A stretch of DNA of 64,000 nucleotides. Source: Providencia stuartii. Lineage in GTDB: Bacteria; Pseudomonadota; Gammaproteobacteria; Enterobacterales; Enterobacteriaceae. The stretch is taken from NCBI GenBank assembly GCA_900455155.1, contig UGUC01000002.1, positions 1,178,001 through 1,242,000 on the forward strand. Reading direction: 5' to 3'. The first letter of the stretch is position 1, and every line of letters begins with the position of its first letter. Under the pieces are notes generated by a model. It did not search any database, was not told where the DNA came from, and saw only the letters and a program-made list of their open reading frames with translations. The position numbers and the translations under genes were made by a program. Of this stretch, positions 45,993-55,176 are shown piece by piece.

Positions 45993-46022
45993 GTTGACAC
46001 CTGTCAACGAAGTAACTACAGT
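45993..46022 (+). promoter_or_regulatory. Promoter with palindromic operator upstream of the HicA-like gene
   Basis: GTTGACA-CC-TGTCAAC (45993-46008) is a palindrome with 7-bp arms. It contains a consensus -35 TTGACA (45994-45999); 17 bases on is TACAGT as -10. The overlap of operator and -35 suggests repression, perhaps by the module's own DNA-binding protein. Confidence 0.6.
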
Positions 46023-46039
46023 ACGGATACAGGAGGGAA

Positions 46040-46276
46040 ATGAAGAGACATCCAAACAAACACATTCAATCAGCGATTGAATATGCTGTCTCTAAAGGCT
46101 GGGTTTTGGTATCAGCGGGTCATAGTTCGCATGCCTTTTGCCGTTTACGCTGTGGTGACGCGAATGATGCACATCAAAACCATCAAATGAGCGTGTGGTC
46201 CACACCAAGCCGTCCTGAGGATCATGCTAAACAGATCAAACGGAAAGTTGATAGTTGTTATCGGTCTGGAAATTAA
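46040..46276 (+). CDS. HicA-like small protein, possible toxin
   Basis: 78 residues, basic, AGGAGGG right before the ATG. The core IEYAVSKGWVLVSAGHSSHAFCRL has the G-W-x-L...G-x-S-H pattern of the dsRBD-like HicA mRNA interferases, with a candidate catalytic His. The C-terminus RPEDHAKQIKRKVDSC is recurrent in proteins of this kind as I remember them. Followed by the 46425 gene with a hairpin between. Confidence 0.6.
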   Translation: MKRHPNKHIQSAIEYAVSKGWVLVSAGHSSHAFCRLRCGDANDAHQNHQMSVWSTPSRPEDHAKQIKRKVDSCYRSGN

Positions 46277-46280
46277 TTTA

Positions 46281-46297
46281 AGGCGGCATTGCCGCCT
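46281..46297 (+). terminator. Short hairpin between the two genes of the HicAB-like pair
   Basis: AGGCGGCA and TGCCGCCT pair with a one-base loop spacing; T-tract weak. May attenuate read-through into the second gene. Confidence 0.5.
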
Positions 46298-46424
46298 GTT
46301 TCAAGCGAATAATCTAGGGGGGATGAGAAAGGTCACCTAGAACGGTATAGATAATAAAATGGTCTCAGTTAAAGGTATCTATTAACGAATCCATTAATGT
46401 ATGGCGAGTATCAAGGAGAATACA

Positions 46425-47006
46425 GTGTCACTATACAATTTCACGTTGGTGCTTTCAGGTGTTAATGCTGATACCCCAGGACTCGAAGATGCGCTGTATG
46501 AAAGTGGTTGCAGTGATGCGCTAATCTGTTTTTATGGTAAATCGGTCTATCTAGAATTTGATAGAGAGGCTAAATCATTAGATGATGCAATTGAGTCAGC
46601 TATCCATCATGTTGAAACATCTGGGTTAGGAGCAAGAGTAGAATCGGTTGATTCGGTGCTCGTCGGCTTGAGTGATATTGCTGATTTAACACATCTCTCA
46701 AGGCAAGCGGTTGCAATGCTGAAAGATGGTAAGCGGGGTGCAGGGGATTTTCCAAACCCAATACAGCGTATTAAAGGCCAATCCCCTTTATGGGATTGGG
46801 CTGAGGTTGCTAATTGGTTACAAATTAATGGCAGGTTAAATCACCATCCTGAATTAGTAACGAATGCGAAGGCATTAAGTAAATGGAACTTGGCATTACG
46901 ATCAAGTGTATGTGATGATTTGCTTGAAGTTGAATCGATAACGAAAAAAATCGTCGATAATAGGCAAAAAAGAGCAGCATACGCCGATAAAATGAATATT
47001 AAATAA
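46425..47006 (+). CDS. DNA-binding protein, possible HicB-like antitoxin
   Basis: 193 residues from GTG 46425 (AAGGAG 7 bases upstream; the open frame starts at 46401). The N-terminal alpha/beta domain (YNFTLVLSGVNADTPGLEDAL, then FDREAKSLDDAIESAIHHVE) is followed by a MerR/excisionase-like HTH (LSDIADLTHLSRQAVAMLKDG and PLWDWAEVANWLQ). Toxin-first order with a DNA-binding second protein is as in HicAB. Pairing with the 46040 gene is inferred. Confidence 0.65.
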   Translation: MSLYNFTLVLSGVNADTPGLEDALYESGCSDALICFYGKSVYLEFDREAKSLDDAIESAIHHVETSGLGARVESVDSVLVGLSDIADLTHLSRQAVAMLKDGKRGAGDFPNPIQRIKGQSPLWDWAEVANWLQINGRLNHHPELVTNAKALSKWNLALRSSVCDDLLEVESITKKIVDNRQKRAAYADKMNIK

Positions 47007-47155
47007 CCAATCTTAAAATACTCCCTTATTGACATAAGGGGGTAATTTTAATGCTCATGATATCTAAGCCGCCAGCTACAACTCGAATACTCAATGCTTG
47101 TGGTAGCAGGGAAGCCAATTTTCTTGGTTCAATGTTAGAGTGAGTAAGGAATGTT

Positions 47156-47695
47156 TTAAGTTGCTAGTTGTTTACGTACTTCCATAAGCGCAAAACCTAA
47201 TAAATTGAGCCCTTTCCAAGTGAGAGGGTTCTCGATATTTTCACTATCTTCAGCAAGGCCGATCCCCCATATTTTATCAACAGGGCTTGCCTCCACTAAT
47301 ATTCTTTCATTGGTATTTAATAAAAATGTTTTTAACTCTTCATTTTGTGAAAACTTAGCAAGATTTGCTGCGACAACAATATTAAATCTATGTTCATCCC
47401 ATATGCTCTGTTGAAAGCCTCGTACCTCTCTACCGAATGCTTTTGCAGCGCCAGGATTTGGGGCATGGATAATTTTCTCGAAACTTTCATTGTCATCAAA
47501 TAATCGTGCTTTTTCTGCCATCATAAAATGTTCAGCACTGGCAAAGCGATTGCCTTCAACCATAAAAGTAGCTGGATACCATTGGCTCAGGCAACTCTTG
47601 GTAACTTGTTTTTGTTTTGATTGATGACCCCAGAAAAAGAGGTATTTCAATTTTTTACCTGTTCGGTATTGTTTGCAAAGGGTTTGGATATCCAT
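47156..47695 (-). CDS. NADAR family protein (YbiA-like)
   Basis: 179 residues. Hallmarks: LFFWGHQ near the start, SQWYPATFMVEGNRFASAEHFMMAEKARLF, and KIWGIGLAEDSENIENP..WKGLNLLGFALMEVR. NADAR proteins cleave N-glycosidic bonds of riboflavin intermediates or of ADP-ribosylated substrates, and some act in anti-phage ADP-ribosylation systems. Here it is a lone gene beside the HicAB-like pair. Confidence 0.9.
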   Translation of the reverse strand: MDIQTLCKQYRTGKKLKYLFFWGHQSKQKQVTKSCLSQWYPATFMVEGNRFASAEHFMMAEKARLFDDNESFEKIIHAPNPGAAKAFGREVRGFQQSIWDEHRFNIVVAANLAKFSQNEELKTFLLNTNERILVEASPVDKIWGIGLAEDSENIENPLTWKGLNLLGFALMEVRKQLAT

Positions 47696-47982
47696 AATAA
47701 ATTGTTCTAATAAATTTCTATTGGGGTAGCGTATCGATAAATTCTTCGAAATACCATAAGAAAGGCCTGTAGTTATAGCATAAATAGATTGATTAAAAAG
47801 TAACTGGCAAGTGTTGAAAATTAAATAAAACGTGAGGCATCAGACATTTTTTTATAAATGATATAAAAAGTCGCATTTTCACGCGTGAATAGAGCCATTT
47901 TTACCTAACTATTACATTTTGTTAACGATACAGTAAGCCCTCTTATTGGGTAAGGTTATTAACGAAAGTAAAGTATAAAAAT

Positions 47983-48891
47983 ATGGAACAAATATTGTTA
48001 GTTTTATGGCCTTTATTTGCACTGATAGCAATGGGTTTTATATTACGTCGTTCATCGCTGTTTTCGGTTGATTTTTGGCCTAGCGCTGAAAAACTGAACT
48101 ATTTTATTTTGTTTCCTGCTTTATTGATTAGCAGTTTAGCGAGTGCCCCACTTGATAGCCCTAAACTGCCTTATCTCGCGGGTGCGATATTTTTTGTGCT
48201 TATTATTAGCAGTGTATTAGTTCTAATTTTTAAATTACTTTTTAAAATGCCAATACCACGGTTTGGTGCTCATATTCAAGGTATTACCCGCTTTAATACT
48301 TATTTAGGGCTTGCAATCATAGCCGATTTATTTGGTACTGATGGCATAGCGATTGCTGCCGTCATTATGGCGATACTGGTGCCAAGTTGTAATGTTATTG
48401 CGGTCTTAGCATTAACCACTGGCTCTAAAGTTTCTATCAAACAGTTATTTTTACCGATCATTAAAAACCCGTTAATCCTCTCTTGTATTATTGGTATTTT
48501 GCTGAACTTATCTCCAATAGGATTACCTTTTGGTTCAGGACAACTATTAAAGCTACTTGCGGCAGCGAGTTTACCATTAGGGTTAATTTGTATTGGCGCG
48601 GCATTGCAAACATCGACGCTCAGGAAAGAATTTAAGCCGCTAATGACCTCTACGCTGTTACGTTTATTAGCGATGCCGGTATTAGCGCTTTTAACAGCAA
48701 AATTATTCTCATTACCGGAGTTTGAAACCGCGTTATTTGTGATTTTTTTTGCAATACCGACGGCGCCGACGGCTTATATTTTAACTCGTCAACTAAATGG
48801 TGATAGTCAGCTTATGGCAGGCATCATCACTTTGCAGACCGTAATTGCTGTCGTGACATTACCATTCATTCTTACCCAGATAATACATTAA
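47983..48891 (+). CDS. AEC-family (auxin efflux carrier) transporter
   Basis: 302 residues, ten predicted membrane helices in two blocks of five. Typical motifs are LNYFILFPALLISSLA near residue 40 and IFFAIPTAPTAYILTRQLNGD near 255. Inner-membrane export of a small organic anion is likely; substrate unknown. The upstream gap 47696-47982 is AT-rich and holds its promoter. Confidence 0.9.
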   Translation: MEQILLVLWPLFALIAMGFILRRSSLFSVDFWPSAEKLNYFILFPALLISSLASAPLDSPKLPYLAGAIFFVLIISSVLVLIFKLLFKMPIPRFGAHIQGITRFNTYLGLAIIADLFGTDGIAIAAVIMAILVPSCNVIAVLALTTGSKVSIKQLFLPIIKNPLILSCIIGILLNLSPIGLPFGSGQLLKLLAAASLPLGLICIGAALQTSTLRKEFKPLMTSTLLRLLAMPVLALLTAKLFSLPEFETALFVIFFAIPTAPTAYILTRQLNGDSQLMAGIITLQTVIAVVTLPFILTQIIH

Positions 48892-49074
48892 CTCATTGCT
48901 GCTATCGTTATTTAGCTTAAGTGAGATAATGGGTTTGAAGAGAATCGCTTTGTTAAAATATGGGGTTAATTTTGGGGATAAAATGGTTGTAGGAATAACG
49001 CATTATGACAGTTTTAGATAAAATATGTCTAATGGCTATATCTACATTCAAAATTCTGTTTATTGAGAACGCTA

Positions 49075-49383
49075 ATGCCATTTTGTATTAATCAACAACC
49101 CCAAATAAACCAAACACTCTCCATTCCCAGTTCACGGGCGATAGAGGCTATTTTTAGTTCACCCGAGAAGCTCACAACCAAAGAATCTGAGTTGATGGGG
49201 ATAAAAATTAAAGGTATTAAAAATAATACGCTATTTGTCGTTGAAAGTAATACTGGGCAGCCATTAAGCCTCAGCAAAGCTGAATTTCAATGGCTTTTTG
49301 AAACCAAGGTTGTAAGGCGTTTACAACCTGAAAAGACGAATTTTTTATCCCCAACGCAAATGTATAAAGGCTTGTTTGAATAA
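49075..49383 (+). CDS. Hypothetical protein
   Basis: About 102 residues from the ATG at 49075. Contains MGIKIKGIKNNTLFVVESNTGQ and a basic C-terminus with RRLQPEKTNF. No signal or membrane segment. Codon use fits the chromosome. Lies before amn without an obvious link. Not recognised. Confidence 0.55.
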   Translation: MPFCINQQPQINQTLSIPSSRAIEAIFSSPEKLTTKESELMGIKIKGIKNNTLFVVESNTGQPLSLSKAEFQWLFETKVVRRLQPEKTNFLSPTQMYKGLFE

Positions 49384-49446
49384 TATTAAAGACATACACT
49401 GCTGCTTGATAAGGTAATAACATCATTTGATGATAAGGGGTCATGT

Positions 49447-50913
49447 GTGTCTTTAGAAAAATGTCAAAATAATGAAAATCTATCTATTGATGAGGTATTA
49501 GATAAACTTTCATTGCTGTACACAAATGCCATTGATTCTTTAAGAAGTGCCATTGCAGCTTATGTGACTGATGGGCAATTACCTGATGCGGATGCCCGCA
49601 AAAAGGGATTATTTGCCTATCCTGAACTATGTGTTGAGTGGCATGGTCAAATTGATCATTGCGTAAAAACGAGGGCATATGCACGTTTTGTTAAGCCCGG
49701 ACAGTATCGTATTACGGTGACCCAGCCGGATCTATTTCGTCAATATTTAACCGAGCAACTGAGTATTTTACAGCAAGATTATGATGTCACTTTTTCTGTT
49801 TACCCCTCACAAACTGAAGTGCCATACCCGTTTGTGATTGATGGTTCTGATTTAGCTTTAGATAGAAGTATGAGTAGCAGTCTAGCGGCTCATTTTCCTA
49901 TTACAGATCTTGCAGATATTAGTGATGATATTACCGACGGTTTATTTCAATCCGCAGAGGAGATGCCCCTTTCTCACTTTGATGCTTTGCGTGTCGATTT
50001 TTCCTTAGCGAGACTGAAACATTATACGGGAACGCCGCCAGAACATGTGCAACCTTATATTTTGTTTACAAATTACAATCGTTATGTCGATGAGTTTGTA
50101 AGCTGGGCTTGCGAGCAAGTTAGGGATCCGAATAGTCGTTATGTTGCATTATCCTGTGTAGGGCACAATTATTTAACGGCTGAAAACGCTGACCCACAAA
50201 TTGCCACGTCTGATCTCACATGGAAAAAATTCCAAATGCCAGCGTATCATCTGATCGCGAAAGAGGGTGTAGGAATAACATTAGTTAATATTGGTGTTGG
50301 TCCATCGAATGCAAAAAATATTTGTGATCACTTGGCGGTATTACGGCCACACGCATGGTTAATGATAGGCCATTGCGGCGGCTTACGTGAAAGTCAAAAA
50401 ATTGGTGACTATGTATTAGCTCATGCCTACTTACGTGATGATCATATTTTAGATGATGTTTTACCCCCTGATATTCCCATCCCAAGTATCGCAGAGGTAC
50501 AAAGGGCACTGTACGATGCAACGAAACAAGTCAGTAATATGCCAGGTGAATTAGTTAAGCAACGGCTAAGAACAGGTACGGTGGTAACAACGGATGATCG
50601 TAACTGGGAATTACGCTTTTTTGCAACGGCCCGCCGTTTCAGCTTAAGCCGTGCTGTTGCTGTAGATATGGAAAGTGCGACTATTGCGGCTCAAGGTTAT
50701 CGTTTTAGGGTGCCATATGGGACGCTATTATGCGTTTCTGATAAACCATTACATGGTGAAATCAAATTACCAGGGCAAGCAAATAGCTTTTATGAAGGGG
50801 CAATTTCAGAACATTTGCAGATTGGTATTCGAGCGATTGATCTTTTGCGACAAGAAGGCGATAAGCTGCATTCAAGAAAATTAAGAACCTTTGATGAGCC
50901 TCCTTTTAGGTAA
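49447..50913 (+). CDS. amn: AMP nucleosidase
   Basis: 488 residues (E. coli 484). Hydrolyses AMP to adenine and ribose 5-phosphate. The N-terminal regulatory domain is followed by the PNP/UDP phosphorylase-like catalytic domain with TLVNIGVGPSNAKNICDHLAVLRP, WLMIGHCGGLRESQKIGDYVLA, and VDMESATIAAQGYRF. GTG start with AAGGGG upstream. Confidence 0.96.
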   Translation: MSLEKCQNNENLSIDEVLDKLSLLYTNAIDSLRSAIAAYVTDGQLPDADARKKGLFAYPELCVEWHGQIDHCVKTRAYARFVKPGQYRITVTQPDLFRQYLTEQLSILQQDYDVTFSVYPSQTEVPYPFVIDGSDLALDRSMSSSLAAHFPITDLADISDDITDGLFQSAEEMPLSHFDALRVDFSLARLKHYTGTPPEHVQPYILFTNYNRYVDEFVSWACEQVRDPNSRYVALSCVGHNYLTAENADPQIATSDLTWKKFQMPAYHLIAKEGVGITLVNIGVGPSNAKNICDHLAVLRPHAWLMIGHCGGLRESQKIGDYVLAHAYLRDDHILDDVLPPDIPIPSIAEVQRALYDATKQVSNMPGELVKQRLRTGTVVTTDDRNWELRFFATARRFSLSRAVAVDMESATIAAQGYRFRVPYGTLLCVSDKPLHGEIKLPGQANSFYEGAISEHLQIGIRAIDLLRQEGDKLHSRKLRTFDEPPFR

Positions 50914-51000
50914 TAAAAAAGTATAGATACCGAATCAATGACATTTGCAGTGGCAAATGAAAAAATGAGGTATGGGTGAATTAAGCGAGTTATTAACGCC

Positions 51001-51399
51001 ATGGTTGATGAACTAGATATTTCTGAGGTGAGTGAGCTATCGGGCTTACCGCCATCGACGTTGCGCTATTACGAAGAAAAGGGGTTAATTACCCCGATTG
51101 GTCGTAAAGGTTTGAAGCGTGTTTATCATGGTAAAGATGTGATGACTCGCTTATCACTTATTGCTTTAGGGAGAGAAGCAAAATTTTCACTTGATGAAAT
51201 AAGCACCATGTTGAATCAAAGAAATGGACCAACGATTGATCGTGGCTATTTAATAACAAAAGCAGAGGAAATTCAAAAAGTCATTGATGATTTGTCGGCG
51301 TTAAAAAAAGGTATTTTGCATATCGTCAATTGCCCTGAAGAAAATCATTTAGCCTGCCCTAAATTTCAAAAAAATAATGTCGATAGGCCTACGAAATAG
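51001..51399 (+). CDS. MerR-family transcriptional regulator
   Basis: 132 residues. HTH and wing: ISEVSELSGLPPSTLRYYEEKGLI and RVYHGKDVMTRLSLIALGREAKFSLDEI, then a dimerisation helix. Two cysteines in CPEENHLACPKF at the end could be an effector site (metal or oxidant). It precedes accA by 149 bases; a link to it is not shown. Confidence 0.88.
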   Translation: MVDELDISEVSELSGLPPSTLRYYEEKGLITPIGRKGLKRVYHGKDVMTRLSLIALGREAKFSLDEISTMLNQRNGPTIDRGYLITKAEEIQKVIDDLSALKKGILHIVNCPEENHLACPKFQKNNVDRPTK

Positions 51400-51548
51400 C
51401 CGAAAATTCAGCCAATAAGGCATAATCTAGTGGGTATAACCGCGTGATTATCCCACTTTTGATAACAATTTATCCCATTTTCCTTCATAGAAAGCCTTTT
51501 AGATCTTAACTACACTTTAGGTATTGCTACACTGATTTAAAGGGTCCT

Positions 51549-52508
51549 ATGTCTACTCACTTCTTAGCATTTGAAAAACCTATCGTCGAACTTAATGAAA
51601 GAATCGACGCCTTAGTGGCTTTTAAACAAAATAGCCAACAGCCTGATATTGATTTCGATGAAGAGATCAAGTTGCTGGAGAAAAAATGTTTAACACTGAC
51701 AAAGAAAATTTTTTCTCAGCTTGGTGCTTGGGAAATAGTTCAACTTGCAAGGCATCCATTGAGGCCCTATACCCTAGATTATATTTCGCTGATTTTTACG
51801 GAATTTCAGGAGTTGGCTGGAGATAGGGCATTTGCGGATGATAAGGCGCTTGTTGGTGGTCTAGCACGCCTTGACGGGCAACCTGTTATGGTTATAGGTC
51901 AACAGAAAGGGCGTACCACAAAAGAAAAAGTGATGAGAAATTTCGGTATGCCTTCCCCGGAAGGTTACCGTAAGGCATTAAGGTTAATGAAGATGGCTGA
52001 GCGTTTTCATTTACCTGTGGTGATATTCATTGATTCTGCGGGGGCATATCCCGGTATTGGTGCAGAAGAGAGAGGGCAAGCTGAAGCGATAGCACGAAAT
52101 ATTATGGAGATGTCTTGCCTAAAAACACCTATCATTTGCGTGATAACAGGGGAAGGTTGCTCTGGTGGTGCACTGGCAATAGGGGTTGGCGACCGTATTA
52201 ATATGTTGGAGTACAGCACATATGCGGCAATATCTCCGGAAGGTTGTGCTTCAATCCTTTGGAAAGATGCACAAAAAGCACAAGTTGCTGCGGAAACAAT
52301 GGGAATGACAGCCAAAAGGCTCAAGGAGCTAGGTATTATTGACACTATTATCCCTGAACCGCTCGGTGGCGCACATCGCGATTATGTATTAGCGAGTGAA
52401 AATTTAAAACGGCAGTTGCTTATTGATTTAGAGGCCCTCAAAAAACGGGATGTTGATCTATTATTGGCCGAAAGATATCAGAAAATTATGGCGTTTGGTT
52501 ACTGTTAA
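51549..52508 (+). CDS. accA: Acetyl-CoA carboxylase carboxyltransferase subunit alpha (possible second copy)
   Basis: 319 residues, the family length. Conserved: [75 protein letters not shown]. With AccD it transfers the carboxyl group from carboxybiotin to acetyl-CoA in fatty-acid synthesis. Compared from memory with E. coli AccA there are core changes (IDSAGAYPG for [17 protein letters not shown] for EGGSGGAL). It stands alone between merR and yedJ, not next to dnaE as in enterobacteria, so it may be a paralogue. Confidence 0.9.
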   Translation: MSTHFLAFEKPIVELNERIDALVAFKQNSQQPDIDFDEEIKLLEKKCLTLTKKIFSQLGAWEIVQLARHPLRPYTLDYISLIFTEFQELAGDRAFADDKALVGGLARLDGQPVMVIGQQKGRTTKEKVMRNFGMPSPEGYRKALRLMKMAERFHLPVVIFIDSAGAYPGIGAEERGQAEAIARNIMEMSCLKTPIICVITGEGCSGGALAIGVGDRINMLEYSTYAAISPEGCASILWKDAQKAQVAAETMGMTAKRLKELGIIDTIIPEPLGGAHRDYVLASENLKRQLLIDLEALKKRDVDLLLAERYQKIMAFGYC

Positions 52509-52551
52509 GCATGATATAGTCATTTTTATCTGAAGTCGTTTGGTGATAGAA

Positions 52552-53244
52552 ATGAATATAGAGCAATGGGCGAATGAGTTTGATAATTACCTGCTAAAAA
52601 ACTGGGTTAATGATGATAATGCCCATGATATTTTTCATCTTAGGCGAGTTTGGCGTACGGCACAAAAAATTATGGAGCCAATAGAACAAGTTAATCCTTT
52701 GGTTGTATTGGCTGCCTGTTATTTTCACGATTTTGTCTCATTGCCGAAAAATCACCCCCAAAGACACCAAGCATCTTCTTTAAGTGCTGATAAAGCGGTG
52801 AGTGTTTTTCAGTCTCATTTTCCAAGCCTACCTGAACATTACTATGAACCGATTGCTCACTGTATTATCACCCATAGTTTTAGTGCTCAGCTCGAACCAA
52901 AAACGATTGAAGCGAAAATTGTTCAAGATGCGGATAGGTTAGAAGCACTTGGCGCAATTGGCTTAGCGCGTGTTTTTGCCGTTAGTGGCCAATTGAATAG
53001 GGCATTATTTGATGCAAATGATCCTTTTGCACAAAATAGGCCACTGGATGATACTCAATGGGCTTTAGATCACTTTCAGCAAAAATTACTTAAATTACCG
53101 AGTACTATGCAAACTTCAATGGGAAGATTGCTCGCCACTCAAAATGCGAATTATTTAGTACAGTTTATGGCGAAATTAAGTGCTGAATTAAAGGGGAATA
53201 GTGTCCAGTTTGATGATCATATCATCGAACAGTTTTGGCTCTAA
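52552..53244 (+). CDS. yedJ: HD-domain phosphohydrolase (YedJ-like)
   Basis: About 230 residues. HD-domain metal ligands in AHDIFHLRRVWRTA, YFHDFVSLPKNHPQRH, and VQDADRLEALGAIGLARVFA. These match E. coli YedJ closely. Natural substrate not established. I start at ATG 52552 (NIEQWANEFDNYL) rather than at the upstream TTG. Confidence 0.93.
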   Translation: MNIEQWANEFDNYLLKNWVNDDNAHDIFHLRRVWRTAQKIMEPIEQVNPLVVLAACYFHDFVSLPKNHPQRHQASSLSADKAVSVFQSHFPSLPEHYYEPIAHCIITHSFSAQLEPKTIEAKIVQDADRLEALGAIGLARVFAVSGQLNRALFDANDPFAQNRPLDDTQWALDHFQQKLLKLPSTMQTSMGRLLATQNANYLVQFMAKLSAELKGNSVQFDDHIIEQFWL

Positions 53245-53286
53245 TTAAGGTAGTGGCTTGATGTATTCAATAGGGATAGGCGATAA

Positions 53287-54189
53287 ATGTCGGTTGATCT
53301 GAATTTATTAAGAGTTTTTGTTTCTGTGGCGTCTCAGGGCAATTTTGCTCGTGCCGCACAACAACTGTCTATGCCGACATCGAATGTTAGCCGGAGTATT
53401 AAGCAATTAGAAACTCAGCTCAATTGTCGGTTAATTGAGAGAACAACGCGGAATATGAGGCTGACAGAGCAAGGTGAAATATTATGGAAGCATAGTCAAA
53501 ATCTCTATGCAGAGCTTGATGATATATTGAGCCAAATAAGCCATCGTGAGAGATTAACAGGAACATTACGGCTCACTATTCCTAGTGAGACGGGAAGCCT
53601 ACTATTAGCCGACATAATCACCGATTTTGCTCTATTGCATCCACAATTAACGCTTCATTGTGATACTCAGCTTATGCCTTTAGATGTGATTAATGATGAT
53701 ATCGATTTATTATTAACGTTCCATCGGGGTGAATTAGGCGATAGCAGCTATCATTCGAAATTAATAAAAGCTTGGCCGAGCGTTGTTGTGGCGGCTCCTC
53801 ATCTTATTGAACAAACGGGCAAGCCGAAAAACCTCACGGAGCTAGCTAATATGCCTTGTATTTCAAGTTTAAGTGCAATAGCCGGTCAGCCATGGATATT
53901 TATCGACCAACAAGAACGCCCTCAAAAACTCAATATTAATAGTCGATACCGAGTTAATAGCGGTATTTTAGCTAAAGTTGCTGCATTAAAAGGGATTGGC
54001 TATGCCATTTTAGCGATGGAATCTTGCCAACCAGATATTGAGCAAGGTTTACTTGAAGTTATTGAGTTTGCTGAGCGACCCGCTCCGATTGAATTACGTG
54101 CAGTTTATGCGAGTCGACGTTCATTATCACCGAAGATTGATGCTTTTTTGCAATATTTAATCCCATTATTTGCCAATAAGAAGGTGTAA
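53287..54189 (+). CDS. LysR-family transcriptional regulator
   Basis: 300 residues. HTH at residues 1-60 (LNLLRVFVSVASQGNFARAAQQLSM, VSRSIKQLETQL), then a periplasmic-binding-like effector domain. 42 bases after yedJ, so perhaps co-transcribed. Target unknown. Confidence 0.92.
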   Translation: MSVDLNLLRVFVSVASQGNFARAAQQLSMPTSNVSRSIKQLETQLNCRLIERTTRNMRLTEQGEILWKHSQNLYAELDDILSQISHRERLTGTLRLTIPSETGSLLLADIITDFALLHPQLTLHCDTQLMPLDVINDDIDLLLTFHRGELGDSSYHSKLIKAWPSVVVAAPHLIEQTGKPKNLTELANMPCISSLSAIAGQPWIFIDQQERPQKLNINSRYRVNSGILAKVAALKGIGYAILAMESCQPDIEQGLLEVIEFAERPAPIELRAVYASRRSLSPKIDAFLQYLIPLFANKKV

Positions 54190-54202
54190 TTGCCAGACTC
54201 AA

Positions 54203-54673
54203 TCATGCTGAAGTATGGCGTAATTTCAGGGTGAGTCCTTTTAGAAAATAGCGCAGTAATTGGTCACCACATTCACGGTAGTTTTTATGTTCAGGGTGAC
54301 GAAATAGGGCGTTAATTTCGGGTTTAGATACTCGAAAATCGGCTTTTTGGTAGATTTCTATCATATCGGTATCTTTTAATGCAAAAGCGATACGGAGTTT
54401 TTTAAGGATAATATTATTGTTGATATGTGTTTCAACTGTCGGAGCAGGGTGGTTATCGCTTTTACCTCGACGAAAATAGACTAAACCGTTAAGGAAGTGA
54501 ACCAAGGTTTTATCATTACACTCCCTATATTCGGGGGAATCATCTTTCTTTAGCCAACTTACTATTTCTGCTTTGGTCACCGTTAAACCAGAGAGCTGCA
54601 TAATTTCCACCATCTGGTTATCACTAAGGTCTAGTATGTAGCGAATACGACGTAAAACATAATTATTAAGCAT
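54203..54673 (-). CDS. yehS: DUF1456 protein (YehS-like)
   Basis: 156 residues with two tandem DUF1456 repeats: NNYVLRRIRYILDLSDNQMVEI and NNIILKKLRIAFALKDTDMIEI, each followed by KxE...WLK/LFR and YRECxDxxLxxFLxGL. This is the YehS structure; function unknown. ATG at 54673 preferred over 54718. Confidence 0.92.
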   Translation of the reverse strand: MLNNYVLRRIRYILDLSDNQMVEIMQLSGLTVTKAEIVSWLKKDDSPEYRECNDKTLVHFLNGLVYFRRGKSDNHPAPTVETHINNNIILKKLRIAFALKDTDMIEIYQKADFRVSKPEINALFRHPEHKNYRECGDQLLRYFLKGLTLKLRHTSA

Positions 54674-54861
54674 GGCTATTGATTTTCCATAAATTAAGTT
54701 TTCTAAATCAATCACCAATGATAGTTATCAATGTTGAGATTCAAAAATATTGAGGCGTTTTAAGAAAGGCATACTAGAGAGTAATTTTGTTTTTATCAAT
54801 ATAAGAATGCGTAAAATAGACGATTTTAGCCTACCTTACGCATATTGTGTCTGACGTTGAA

Positions 54862-55176
54862 TTAGCCGATAAAATAGATGAGACTATAAAAAAAGACTAA
54901 GGTTAACCCGACAGTTAATAGCATATTTTTCAGTAAAGCCGCGGCAACGACGCAAAATAAAGCCCCCCATAAATAGGGGTTATCAGGGAAATCCCGCAAC
55001 GCATGATTATCTAACAGGATCACCGGAGCACAAATTGCGGTTAATAAGCAAGGCGCTGAATAACCGAGAGCCTGTTTAATAAACAGTGGCAACCTAACAG
55101 GAAGCTGTGGGATCAGAAAAACGTAGCGTAAAGAGAAAACAATAACCGTCAGTGTCAGGATCAATACCCAAATCAT
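54862..55176 (-). CDS. AzlD-family subunit of amino-acid exporter
   Basis: 104 residues, four membrane helices, AzlD family (YgaH-like). Its start overlaps the AzlC gene stop by 4 bases. AzlC and AzlD form a branched-chain amino-acid exporter. Confidence 0.9.
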   Translation of the reverse strand: MIWVLILTLTVIVFSLRYVFLIPQLPVRLPLFIKQALGYSAPCLLTAICAPVILLDNHALRDFPDNPYLWGALFCVVAAALLKNMLLTVGLTLVFFYSLIYFIG

